Source: JBBRSC01 sp038245795
GTDB lineage: Bacteria > Actinomycetota > Acidimicrobiia > Acidimicrobiales > Microtrichaceae
Assembly: GCA_038245795.1 (NCBI GenBank)
Contig: JBBRSC010000194.1
Span: 1 to 6,523, forward strand
Direction of reading: 5' to 3'
DNA length: 6,523 bases
The stretch's first letter is position 1. Each line of letters starts with the position of its first letter. A program made the position numbers and the translations under genes. Positions 1-6,427 of the stretch are shown piece after piece. A model generated the notes under the pieces. That model worked only from the letters and a program-made list of their open reading frames with translations, made no database searches and had not been told where the DNA came from.

Positions 1-642
1 GGTCGTGGGAGCAACCCTCAGGACGCGGTCCTGGGGATGCTGTCAGCGATCGAACGACTCGGAGCGCGCGGCCCCATACATCGGCTGGTGGTCGTCGGCC
101 CCCAGCCTGACATCGAGCGTTCCAAACTCGTTCTCGCGCTGGGCTGTGCCATCGCTCGCAATTTCGATCAGCCGGTGGCGTTGATCGACGGCGACCTCGA
201 GCACGCCCAGCTGACCAAATTGATCGGCGCAATGGATGAACCTGGCCTGGCCGAGTGCCTCACCGGAGAGCTCCGTGTCGACCAGACGTTGCTCCGGCTC
301 GAGAACGGCCACACACCCGCGCTGCTCAGCGGAATGGTGCCGCCGTCGGGAATGATCAGGGTGCTCCCGGCTGGGCTGAATCGTGGTGGATCGTTGCTTC
401 GGATGCGGTCCAATCTCCATCAGGTGCTCGGCGCCCTCTCGGGGCGATACGTCGTCGTCGTGGATGGCCCCCAGATCCCGGGATCAGTTCCCAGCACGCA
501 GTTGCTCTCGATGGCTGATGCCACGATCGTGGTCGTGACCGAAGGAACGACATCACTTCGCGACGCGAGGTTCACGGGCGACGCGCTGCGTTCGTTCACC
601 AACAATCCGGTCGGTGCCATTGTGCTGACCAAACCTCGCTGA
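1..642 (+). CDS. CpsD/Wzc-type P-loop (BY-kinase-like) protein, C-terminal part, 5' end outside window
   Basis: The reading frame is open from base 1, so the gene probably starts upstream; an internal ATG lies at 37. About 213 residues are visible. The layout matches the cytoplasmic domain of bacterial tyrosine kinases/polysaccharide co-polymerase ATPases: a leading helix (bases 28-60), a strand and P-loop region (85-126), a Walker A'-like LIDGDL with both aspartates (181-198), a 'GLAECLTGE' segment (244-270), a 'VLPAG' strand (361-375), a Walker B-like VVVVDGP (451-471), an 'ADATIVVVTEG' strand and a final 'GAIVL' strand. The P-loop is abnormal: where the family has P-G-E-G-K-S, this protein has P-D-I-E-R-S (106-123), losing both glycines and the lysine. 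There is no C-terminal tyrosine cluster; the protein ends VLTKPR. Family role: controlling chain length and export of surface polysaccharide through ATP-dependent autophosphorylation. This copy is probably a weak or non-catalytic ATPase. The exopolysaccharide genes downstream fit that assignment. A ParA/MinD-like ATPase is a less likely alternative. Confidence 0.82.
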   Translation, partial: GRGSNPQDAVLGMLSAIERLGARGPIHRLVVVGPQPDIERSKLVLALGCAIARNFDQPVALIDGDLEHAQLTKLIGAMDEPGLAECLTGELRVDQTLLRLENGHTPALLSGMVPPSGMIRVLPAGLNRGGSLLRMRSNLHQVLGALSGRYVVVVDGPQIPGSVPSTQLLSMADATIVVVTEGTTSLRDARFTGDALRSFTNNPVGAIVLTKPR

Positions 643-661
643 ATCCGGCTCATGTCTTTGG

Positions 662-697
662 ATGAGGTCGCCCGGGTCATTCGACCCACCACCTCAT
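662..697 (+). terminator. Interrupted hairpin after the CpsD-like gene, possible terminator
   Basis: Twenty bases after the stop codon at 640-642 there is an inverted repeat in two parts. The outer arms ATGAGGT (662-668) and ACCTCAT (691-697) pair over 7 bp, and the inner arms GGGTC (674-678) and GACCC (683-687) pair over 5 bp around an ATTC loop. Internal bulges are 5 and 3 nt. No T-run follows, so it is not a classical intrinsic terminator. U-less hairpins of this kind after genes in GC-rich actinobacteria have been proposed to terminate or stabilise 3' ends. A role in the leader of the next gene is also possible. Confidence 0.45.
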
Positions 698-726
698 GGG
701 TTCATCGGATCGTTGGCGCCCGTTCG

Positions 727-740
727 GTGACTGTTGTCAC
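727..740. promoter_or_regulatory. CRP-like palindrome GTGAC-N4-GTCAC
   Basis: Perfect 5-bp arms GTGAC and GTCAC surround TGTT. Written another way, this is GTGA-N6-TCAC, the core of the CRP/FNR-family operator (TGTGA-N6-TCACA), but the outer T and A are G here. It lies in the intergenic region before the polyprenyl glycosylphosphotransferase gene, about 50 bp upstream of the start point of the candidate promoter at 749-779. A cAMP-CRP/GlxR-like regulator is the natural candidate. Palindromes of this size also occur by chance, so position and core form are the only support. Confidence 0.3.
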
Positions 741-748
741 GAAAGGGG

Positions 749-779
749 TTGAAGTTTGTTCACGCGCTGTGGTTAGCTT
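749..779 (+). promoter_or_regulatory. Weak sigma-70-like promoter candidate
   Basis: A TTGAAG hexamer (749-754) and TAGCTT (774-779) are separated by 19 bp, which is longer than ideal. Together they could start transcription near 786, ahead of the glycosylphosphotransferase gene. No better pair was seen in the 643-893 intergenic region. TTGTCA at 734-739 is a better -35 hexamer but has no matching -10 at 16-18 bp. Confidence 0.25.
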
Positions 780-893
780 GGCACGTCTGGGGCGCAGTTT
801 TCTGTGCGAGACGAGGATCCGACGTCTATCGGGCACCTCGGTTTCGGCTGGAAAATCACCCCTGGCGAACCATTCTTCTGGGGGCGACTTTTG

Positions 894-2387
894 ATGCTGG
901 GTTTCACTGCTGCGGAATCAACACGAAGAGAACGGCCGCCATCGGTGGTCCGTCAGGACATTCCCGTCGTCATCGCCGAGGAACCGCCGGTCGTCATCCC
1001 GACCCTCGGCCCGCCGCAACGTCGCGCTACCCAGGATCAGCGTCGGGCCATTGGGGTGTTGTCGGTCGCGGCCACCGTTGCGCTCGATGCGGCAGCGGTC
1101 CTCTTGTGGCTGCGGATCGTGGTTCATCCTGGTGTCCAGGGTCGTGGTCCAAAGTTCTTTGCGCTCGTCTATGTCCTGACCTGCATGGTCCTGCTCGCGC
1201 CGACCTACCGGCGCGGTCGTCTGGTGACCCGTCCTGCGGAGGTGCTGGTGCAGGTGTCCGCTCGCCTGGCGATCGCTCCGGTCATCACCGCCATCCTCAC
1301 GTTGGCGTCCAATACTCCGTTGCTGGCATTTCTCGACATGCGGGCGTATGCCACGCTCGTCGGCTGCACCATCGCCTCGGTGATGCTCGGACGCCTGGTC
1401 ATGTTCAAGATCGTCCACGTCGCTCGCTCCCGGGGCTTCGACCTGGAGGACACGCTCATCGTCGGCGCGGGGCCTGTCGGAGTCGATATTGCCCGGGCGC
1501 TGGAGGACAACGCAGAGTTCGGTCTCGCTCCCTACGGCTTTCTCGATCGCTTCGACGAGGACTTCCCGTACCCGACCGTCGGCCGACCCGAGGACCTGAT
1601 GGAGGTGCTGGAACGCACTCACATCCGGCACGTGCTCCTCGCCTTCGGTGCCGCCTCCGAGGCTGAACTCGTCGGCTACGTGCGAGCATGCGCGTACCTC
1701 CCCGTGCAGTTCTACGCCGTGCCCCGGTTCTTCGAACTCGGCGCAATGAGCAACACGGTGGCCCGCGAGGTGGACGGCTTTGCGCTCGTCCCGCTTCGTC
1801 GACCGGGTCACGGCCATTCGATGTGGCCCGCGAAGCGGGCGTTTGATCTCTGCGTCTCGAGCCTGATGATCCTCTTGACCGCACCCGTGTTGTTGGCGTG
1901 TGCGCTGGCGGTGAAGCTGTCGAGCAGGGGCCCGGTCTTCTTCAAGCAGATCCGCGTCGGGCTCGACGGATTGCCGTTCGAGATCTACAAGTTCCGTTCG
2001 ATGCGGGTCAACGACGATCACAGCACCCAGTGGTCGGTCGACGAGGACCAGCGGGTCACCAGAGTCGGGAAGTTCCTCCGCAAGTCCCACTTGGACGAGT
2101 TGCCGCAGTTGATCAATGTGCTGAAGGGCGAGATGTCGATCGTGGGACCTCGTCCGGAACGGCCGTACTTCGTCGAGCAGTTCAATCGTGAGATCGACGG
2201 CTATTCCCATCGCCATCGGGTGCCTGTCGGAATCACAGGTTGGGCGCAGGTCAACGGCTTCTGGGGGAACACCTCCATTGAGGCCCGGGTACGGCTCGAC
2301 AACCGCTACATCGAGAACTGGTCGCTCTGGCGCGACCTCGTCATCGCCATGCGGACCATCCCGACCCTCTTGGGCAAGCGGCGTTGA
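894..2387 (+). CDS. Polyprenyl-phosphate glycosyl-1-phosphate transferase (exopolysaccharide initiation)
   Basis: This membrane enzyme transfers a sugar-1-phosphate from a nucleotide sugar to undecaprenyl (or other polyprenyl) phosphate, the first step of lipid-linked glycan assembly. Numbering is from ATG 894 (497 aa). Four hydrophobic segments lie near residues 53-77, 88-103, 117-137 and 143-165. A Rossmann-like domain follows with a GAGPVG loop at 191-196 (CoA_binding_3 type). The C-terminal catalytic domain (bacterial sugar transferase, PF02397) shows KRAFDL (314-319), a proline-broken membrane helix (319-340, Pro331), KFRSM (366-370), DELPQL (401-406, carrying the Asp-Glu catalytic dyad known from PglC) and VGPRPE (417-422). 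Length and layout match the WbaP/CpsE/GumD large form. The sugar used cannot be read from sequence. The start is uncertain: an in-frame GTG at 804 would add 30 non-hydrophobic residues. I prefer 894 because it is an ATG with GGGGG nine bases upstream. The next gene overlaps its stop, so the two are probably one operon. Confidence 0.93.
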   Translation: MLGFTAAESTRRERPPSVVRQDIPVVIAEEPPVVIPTLGPPQRRATQDQRRAIGVLSVAATVALDAAAVLLWLRIVVHPGVQGRGPKFFALVYVLTCMVLLAPTYRRGRLVTRPAEVLVQVSARLAIAPVITAILTLASNTPLLAFLDMRAYATLVGCTIASVMLGRLVMFKIVHVARSRGFDLEDTLIVGAGPVGVDIARALEDNAEFGLAPYGFLDRFDEDFPYPTVGRPEDLMEVLERTHIRHVLLAFGAASEAELVGYVRACAYLPVQFYAVPRFFELGAMSNTVAREVDGFALVPLRRPGHGHSMWPAKRAFDLCVSSLMILLTAPVLLACALAVKLSSRGPVFFKQIRVGLDGLPFEIYKFRSMRVNDDHSTQWSVDEDQRVTRVGKFLRKSHLDELPQLINVLKGEMSIVGPRPERPYFVEQFNREIDGYSHRHRVPVGITGWAQVNGFWGNTSIEARVRLDNRYIENWSLWRDLVIAMRTIPTLLGKRR

Positions 2388-3400
2388 GCGCTGCGTTCAG
2401 TACAACGGAATCGTCTCAGCCAACGGCACTGGTCACCATCGTCATCCCAGCCCTCAATGAGGAGCGATCGATCTCGTCGTGCCTCGACAGTATTTTGGCC
2501 CAGACGCATACCTCGCTCGAGGTGCTGGTGCTCGACGGTGGATCCACCGATCGAACCGGCGACGTTGTTCGCGAGTACATCTCGCGGGACCCGAGGGTCC
2601 GATTGATCAACAATCCTGGTCGCACCCAACCTGCCGCGATGAACCTTGGACTCGCGGCATCCAGCGGCACCTATCTCGTTCGGATCGACGCCCACGCGAC
2701 GGTCGCCCCCACCTACATCGCGTCGGCTGTTCGTCATCTGTCGACCGGTGAATGGGGTGGGGTCGGGGGGCGCAAAGACGCCGTTGGCTTCACGCCGACC
2801 GGGCGAGCGATTGCGGCAGTACTCGGATCACGGTTCGGTGTGGGCAACAGCACGTATCACTACGCGACGAGCGCTCAGACAGTCGAACACATCCCGTTCG
2901 GGTGTTACGTCACCGCTGCGGCCCGTGAACTCGGCGGCTGGAGCGAGCATTTTCCGGTCAACGAGGATTTCGAATTCGACCTGCGGATGAGAAACAGCGG
3001 TCGCCCGCTGCTGCTTGATCCGTCCATGGTGATTGCCTGGGAAGGCAGACCAACGGTCAGACTCCTGGCCCGCCAGTACCGTCGCTACGGGCGTGCGAAG
3101 TCCAAGGTCGTCCTCGGGCACCCCTCAGCCACCTCACCCCGTCATCTCGCAGCACCCGCAGTGGTGGCCATGCTGGCGCTGGCAACCCTGATCGCTCCGT
3201 GGCGTCCGAAATGGTCGCTCGCCCTGGTGGCGCCCTACCTCGGGCTCCTCACCATCGGGTCAGTCGCGGTGGCCTCGAAATTGACGACCAACGAGGAACG
3301 GCGAGTGGTCCCCGCCGCCCTCGCGGCCATGCATCTGCCATGGGGTCTGGGATTCTGGGAAGGCATCGCGGGCGCTGATGTCGTGCAGAGGTCCCGCTGA
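2384..3400 (+). CDS. GT2-family glycosyltransferase, ExoA-like, membrane-anchored
   Basis: An inverting GT-A glycosyltransferase of 338 aa that probably adds a sugar to the lipid-linked repeat started by the upstream enzyme on the cytoplasmic membrane face. The fold begins with VTIVIPALNEE near residues 17-27. DGGSTD (51-56) binds the nucleotide sugar. RIDAHA (100-105) holds the D-x-H form of the metal-binding DXD motif. NEDFEFD (193-199) carries the likely catalytic acidic residues, and RQYRRYGRAK (230-239) matches the Q/R-x-x-R-W/Y acceptor-site motif. Hydrophobic stretches follow near 257-273, 279-300 and 310-328, as in ExoA-type succinoglycan enzymes. The start is TTG 2384, which overlaps the previous stop in TTGA. 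It has only a weak GGG upstream, so translation probably depends on coupling to the upstream gene. No ATG or GTG lies before the first beta strand, which supports this start. Donor and linkage are unknown. Confidence 0.9.
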   Translation: MSAAFSTTESSQPTALVTIVIPALNEERSISSCLDSILAQTHTSLEVLVLDGGSTDRTGDVVREYISRDPRVRLINNPGRTQPAAMNLGLAASSGTYLVRIDAHATVAPTYIASAVRHLSTGEWGGVGGRKDAVGFTPTGRAIAAVLGSRFGVGNSTYHYATSAQTVEHIPFGCYVTAAARELGGWSEHFPVNEDFEFDLRMRNSGRPLLLDPSMVIAWEGRPTVRLLARQYRRYGRAKSKVVLGHPSATSPRHLAAPAVVAMLALATLIAPWRPKWSLALVAPYLGLLTIGSVAVASKLTTNEERRVVPAALAAMHLPWGLGFWEGIAGADVVQRSR

Positions 3401-3465
3401 CTGGCCCATGGCTGGCCAACCGCTCGCGTCGTGGCCGACTCGGGGGACTACCGTGGAGTCACCGA

Positions 3466-3538
3466 TCGCGGGTAGTTCAATTGGCAGAACGCTGGACTTT
3501 GGATCCGGAGGTTGCAGGTTCGATCCCTGCCCCGCGAG
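3466..3538 (+). tRNA. tRNA-Gln (anticodon UUG)
   Basis: All arms fold without mismatch beyond one G-U. The acceptor stem is TCGCGGG (3466-3472) with CCCGCGA (3531-3537). The D stem is GTTC/GAAC (3475-3478, 3487-3490). The anticodon stem is CTGGA/TCCGG (3492-3496, 3504-3508) with a 7-base loop and anticodon TTG at 3499-3501, reading CAA. The T stem is GCAGG/CCTGC (3514-3518, 3526-3530) around TTCGATC. The discriminator base is G3538, and U1-A72 with G73 are known glutamine identity features. CCA is not encoded. The 65-bp gap after the GT2 gene contains TACCGT (3449-3454) as a possible -10, but no clear -35. Confidence 0.96.
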
Positions 3539-3549
3539 CTGGCATCCTC

Positions 3550-3554
3550 GGGAG
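3550..3554 (+). promoter_or_regulatory. Shine-Dalgarno that sets the glmU start
   Basis: GGGAG lies five bases before TTG 3560. It is the only purine-rich site between the tRNA end and the first GlmU motif, and it favours TTG 3560 over the in-frame ATG at 3608, which would begin directly at the nucleotide-binding loop. The open frame extends upstream to a TTG at 3512, but that lies inside the tRNA and cannot be a sensible start. Confidence 0.65.
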
Positions 3555-3559
3555 CAACA

Positions 3560-4672
3560 TTGAGTACAGCAGTTGGCAGAGACGACGTCGTTCGACCGTT
3601 GGCAGCCATGGTGCTCGCCGCTGGCGAGGGATCACGGATGAAATCCGAACGACCCAAGCCCCTCCATGTGCTCTGTGGTCGCCCGATGCTGATGTATGTC
3701 CTCGACTCGCTCCGCTTGGCGGCACCTGATCGGGCAGTCATCGTGGTGGGGCACAAGGCTGAACGGGTGACCAAGAAGATCGGCGATACCGAGACGGGCC
3801 TCGATCTCGAGTTCGTTGAGCAACGGATTCAGCGCGGCACAGGCGATGCGGTCATGGTCGGCCTGGTTGCCGTTCCCGAGGACTTTGACGACGGGGACGT
3901 CATTGTGCTGCCCGGAGACGCGCCGCTTCTGCGGGACGAGACCATCGCGGCGCTGGTAGATCAGCATCGCCGGTCAGATGCCGCGGCCACGCTGCTCACC
4001 GCCCGTCTTGATGATCCGACCGGCTACGGGCGAGTGGTCCGCGGCAAGGACGGGCGGGTGGTCCGCATTGTCGAACACAGCGACGCAACTCCCGACGAGC
4101 TGGAGATCGATGAGGTCAACACCTCGATCTATTGCTTCCGACGCTCGTTGCTGGCGCCGGCGCTCCGACGGTTGGAGCCCGATAACGCGCAGGGCGAGTA
4201 CTACCTCACCGACGTGGTGTCGGTGCTCTCGAACGCCGGCTACGGCGTCGAGTCAATGGTGGCGCAGGATCCGCTCGAAACGTCGGGCGTCAATGATCGC
4301 CTCCAATTGGCGGCGGCCGAAGCGGAACTGAGGCATCGGACCAACGACCATTGGCTGCGGTCTGGTGTCACGATGCTCGATCCTGTCAATACCTTCGTAG
4401 ACACGACCGTCACGATCGGTCGTGACGTCACCCTGTTTCCGGGCACGCTGCTCCAGGGCGACACCTGGATCGGTGACGGGTCAGAGATTGGCCCGAATAC
4501 GCGTCTGATTGACTGTGCCGTCGGTTCGGGCTGCATCGTCGAGGATTCGACGGCCCGGCAGGCGACGATCGGTGATCGCTGCCACGTCGGGCCGTACGCC
4601 GCGTTGACCCCCGGATCGAAACTCACGGACGACGTGGTCACCGGGCCGTTCTACACTTCGACCGACGTCTAG
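3560..4672 (+). CDS. glmU: GlmU-type UDP-GlcNAc pyrophosphorylase lacking the acetyltransferase active site
   Basis: Makes UDP-GlcNAc from UTP and GlcNAc-1-phosphate for peptidoglycan and other glycans. From TTG 3560 it is 370 aa; full GlmU proteins are about 450-495 aa. The uridylyltransferase domain looks complete: LAAGEGSRMKSERPKPLH (19-36), QRGTGDA (91-97), metal-binding Asp120 in GDAPLL, GYGR (155-158), EH (172-173), Asn187, NAQGEYYLTD and Asn245 in GVNDR, the second metal ligand. A left-handed beta-helix starts near 269 but stops after about 100 residues. Against E. coli GlmU as I recall it, the end falls about two residues past Lys351, so His363, Tyr366, Asn377, Asn386 and Lys392 are absent. 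The positions of Arg333 and Lys351 are both threonine here (Thr350, Thr368). The acetyltransferase half is therefore almost certainly inactive, and GlcN-1-P acetylation must come from elsewhere. The stop sits 8 bp before prs, with the prs Shine-Dalgarno between, so this is not a window-edge artefact. Confidence 0.92.
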   Translation: MSTAVGRDDVVRPLAAMVLAAGEGSRMKSERPKPLHVLCGRPMLMYVLDSLRLAAPDRAVIVVGHKAERVTKKIGDTETGLDLEFVEQRIQRGTGDAVMVGLVAVPEDFDDGDVIVLPGDAPLLRDETIAALVDQHRRSDAAATLLTARLDDPTGYGRVVRGKDGRVVRIVEHSDATPDELEIDEVNTSIYCFRRSLLAPALRRLEPDNAQGEYYLTDVVSVLSNAGYGVESMVAQDPLETSGVNDRLQLAAAEAELRHRTNDHWLRSGVTMLDPVNTFVDTTVTIGRDVTLFPGTLLQGDTWIGDGSEIGPNTRLIDCAVGSGCIVEDSTARQATIGDRCHVGPYAALTPGSKLTDDVVTGPFYTSTDV

Positions 4673-4680
4673 GGAGAGTC

Positions 4681-5664
4681 ATGGAACTGATCACTCGTAA
4701 GCGACTGCATCTCGTGGCTGGTCGAGTCAATCGCCCGCTTGCCGAGGAGGTCGCCCGTCGCCTTACGGTCCAACTCGGAGAGATCAACATCGCCGAGTTC
4801 AGCAACGGCGAGATTCACTGCCGATACGGCGAATCGATTCGAGGGGCCGACGTCTTCATCTTCCAGGGCCACTGCTCCAGCCCCGAAATCTCGATCAACG
4901 ACGCCATCATGGAGCAGCTGATCATGGTGGATGCCGCTCACCGGGCCTCGGCGAAGCGCATCACGGTCGTGGCACCCTTTTTCGGTTACGGCCGCCAGGA
5001 TCGCAAAGCCGAAGGTCGCGAGCCGATCACCGCCAAGTTGGTGGCGAACCTCTTCGCCAGTGCTGGCGCCAAACGACTGGTGTCAGTAGACCTGCACTCC
5101 GGCCAGATCCAAGGATTCTTCGATGGGCCGGTGGACCATCTGACGGCCATGCCGGTGCTCGTCGACTGGATGCAGAAGAACCTCGGCGACGACTTGGTCG
5201 TGGTGTCACCGGATGCTGGTCGAGTGAAGGTTGCCGAGCGGTACGCCAATCAGCTGCATGCCGACATCGCCATTGTTCACAAGCGCAGAGTGAAGGGTCA
5301 GAAGAACGCCGTTGAGGCCAAGGACGTGGTCGGCGATGTCGACGGACGGACCTGTGTCCTGATCGACGACATGATCGACACCGCCGGAACCATCGTCGCG
5401 GCCGCGGAACAGCTGGTCGAGAAGGGGGCGTCCAGTGTGTACGCCGCCTGCACCCACGGGGTGTTCTCGGGCCCAGCGATCGACCGGCTGAAGAACTCGG
5501 TGCTCCAGAAGATCGTGATCACGGACACGCTGCCGTTGCCGCCCGAGAAGCAGATCGACAAGATCGAGGTGCTCAGCGCCGCGGGGATCATCGCCGATGC
5601 CATCGACGCCGTCTTCGAGGACACCTCGGTGTCGGAGATATTCGGCGGCCAGAACCAGCACTGA
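4681..5664 (+). CDS. prs: Ribose-phosphate pyrophosphokinase (PRPP synthase)
   Basis: Cytoplasmic enzyme transferring pyrophosphate from ATP to ribose-5-phosphate to give PRPP for purine, pyrimidine, histidine, tryptophan and NAD synthesis. In Actinobacteria PRPP also feeds decaprenyl-phosphoribose routes where present. At 327 aa it has the usual class I length. Visible motifs: NGE in the N-terminal domain, the ATP-loop FGYGRQDRK (101-109), metal-binding DLHSGQIQGFF from Asp137, PDAGRVKVA (177-185), the flexible catalytic loop starting KRRVKG (201-206), and the PRPP loop IDDMIDTAGT (228-237). ATG 4681 is preceded by AGGGAG (4671-4676), which overlaps the glmU stop. The 8-bp gap to glmU indicates co-transcription, as in many Gram-positives. 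Nothing is missing. Confidence 0.97.
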   Translation: MELITRKRLHLVAGRVNRPLAEEVARRLTVQLGEINIAEFSNGEIHCRYGESIRGADVFIFQGHCSSPEISINDAIMEQLIMVDAAHRASAKRITVVAPFFGYGRQDRKAEGREPITAKLVANLFASAGAKRLVSVDLHSGQIQGFFDGPVDHLTAMPVLVDWMQKNLGDDLVVVSPDAGRVKVAERYANQLHADIAIVHKRRVKGQKNAVEAKDVVGDVDGRTCVLIDDMIDTAGTIVAAAEQLVEKGASSVYAACTHGVFSGPAIDRLKNSVLQKIVITDTLPLPPEKQIDKIEVLSAAGIIADAIDAVFEDTSVSEIFGGQNQH

Positions 5665-5675
5665 TCTGTGATCAG
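5661..5675 (+). repeat. Small inverted repeat overlapping the prs stop codon
   Basis: CTGATC (5661-5666) and GATCAG (5670-5675) form a perfect 6-bp stem with a TGT loop. The TGA stop of prs (5662-5664) lies inside the left arm. No T-run follows. It could mark the 3' end of the glmU-prs message or be chance; AACCG (5676-5680) with CGGTT (5695-5699) gives a second weak pairing next to it. Confidence 0.3.
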
Positions 5676-5697
5676 AACCGGTGCCGGCGGGGCTCGG

Positions 5698-5728
5698 TTG
5701 GAGTCGGATGCCCTCTCCTCAGTACAAT
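5698..5728 (+). promoter_or_regulatory. Promoter candidate for rplY-pth
   Basis: TACAAT (5723-5728) is a near-consensus -10 in the 119-bp gap after prs. TTGGAG (5698-5703) is the likely -35, with a 19-bp spacer; GGAGTC at 5700 gives 17 bp but matches worse. Transcription would start near 5735, leaving a leader of about 49 nt that contains the strong rplY Shine-Dalgarno. This would let L25 and Pth be expressed apart from glmU-prs. In Bacillus the equivalent gene ctc has its own stress promoter; no sigma-B-type sequence is evident here. Confidence 0.5.
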
Positions 5729-5783
5729 CCACCTTCGCTGTTGGCGCCCCCTTGCGCGCCCGGCTCGTCCGTCGGAGGATTCC

Positions 5784-6410
5784 ATGAACGTCGTACCCCT
5801 GAGTGCTGTCACCGGCCGTGACCTCGGCACGTCCAATTCCCGTCGCCTCCGGTTGGAAGACCGCATTCCTGCGACCGTGTACGGCATGGGTTCCGATCCC
5901 TCGACGCTCACGGTGGAGCGTGCCGAACTCCGCCGGGCGCTGTCCACCCCGGCCGGGGTGAACGCACTGATCGAGCTCAAGTTCGACGGGACTGCCCAGT
6001 ACACGCTGGTGAAGGAGATCCAACGCCACCCGGTGCGGCGTGATCCGATCCACATCGACTTCCTCCGGATCGATCCAGAGACGCCGATGGAACTCACCAT
6101 TCCGATCATCATGACGGGTGAAGCCAAGAACGTGACCTCGAACGGCGGCATGGTCGAGCAGCAGGTCCAGCAGCTCAAGGTGTCGGTGCGCCCCGATGCG
6201 ATTCCGAACGAGTTCTACGTGGATATTTCCGGGCTCGAGATCGACAGTTCGATCACCGTCGCCGATCTGATTCTTCCTGACGGTTGTACCACCGACACCG
6301 ACACGGCGACTCCGATCGTCGTCGGCCTGCTCACACGCGCCGCCATGGTTGCGACCCGCACCGAAGACGGCGAGGCAGCACCGGCCGACGCTGCTGCCGC
6401 CGACGCCTGA
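5784..6410 (+). CDS. rplY: 50S ribosomal protein L25, TL5/Ctc long form
   Basis: Binds 5S rRNA in the large ribosomal subunit; long forms are called TL5 or Ctc. The protein is 208 aa. The N-terminal L25 domain (about 4-95) shows the basic SRRLRLEDRIPATVYG segment (19-34) and KEIQRHPVRRDPIHIDF (77-93), a hallmark of the family. The C-terminal TL5 beta domain (about 100-185) includes TGEAKNV, the GGMVEQQ turn and ISGLEI. A loose tail rich in alanine and acidic residues (about 190-208) ends the protein, a common variation in Actinobacteria. The start is ATG 5784, with GGAGGA at 5774-5779, the strongest Shine-Dalgarno in the window. It lies downstream of its own promoter candidate and 17 bp before pth, with which it is probably co-transcribed. 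Confidence 0.96.
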   Translation: MNVVPLSAVTGRDLGTSNSRRLRLEDRIPATVYGMGSDPSTLTVERAELRRALSTPAGVNALIELKFDGTAQYTLVKEIQRHPVRRDPIHIDFLRIDPETPMELTIPIIMTGEAKNVTSNGGMVEQQVQQLKVSVRPDAIPNEFYVDISGLEIDSSITVADLILPDGCTTDTDTATPIVVGLLTRAAMVATRTEDGEAAPADAAAADA

Positions 6411-6427
6411 CCGCCTCGGAATCGGTC

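Noticed and set aside
734..1666. Second + strand open frame overlapping the start of the glycosylphosphotransferase gene
   Set aside because: The product is rich in Arg, Gly, Cys and Pro, as expected from an out-of-frame reading of GC-rich coding DNA, and lacks any motif.
918..2216. Long antisense open frame (432 codons) opposite the glycosylphosphotransferase gene
   Set aside because: It is a typical shadow frame in GC-rich DNA. The translation is rich in His, Arg, Asp and Gln with no domain-like pattern, while the + strand frame carries several exact family motifs.
3402..3418. TGGCC/GGCCA inverted repeat after the GT2 stop as a terminator
   Set aside because: A 5-bp stem with a 7-nt loop and no T-run is too weak to call.
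3446..3477. Possible pairing of the tRNA 5' leader GACTACC (3446-3452) with the D-arm GGTAGT (3471-3476)
   Set aside because: Only six pairs plus a G-U, which would compete with the much more stable tRNA fold. I take it as chance.
5298..6053. Antisense open frame spanning the prs-rplY junction (251 codons)
   Set aside because: It crosses two well-supported genes and their promoter gap, has no recognisable motif, and its composition matches a mirrored frame.
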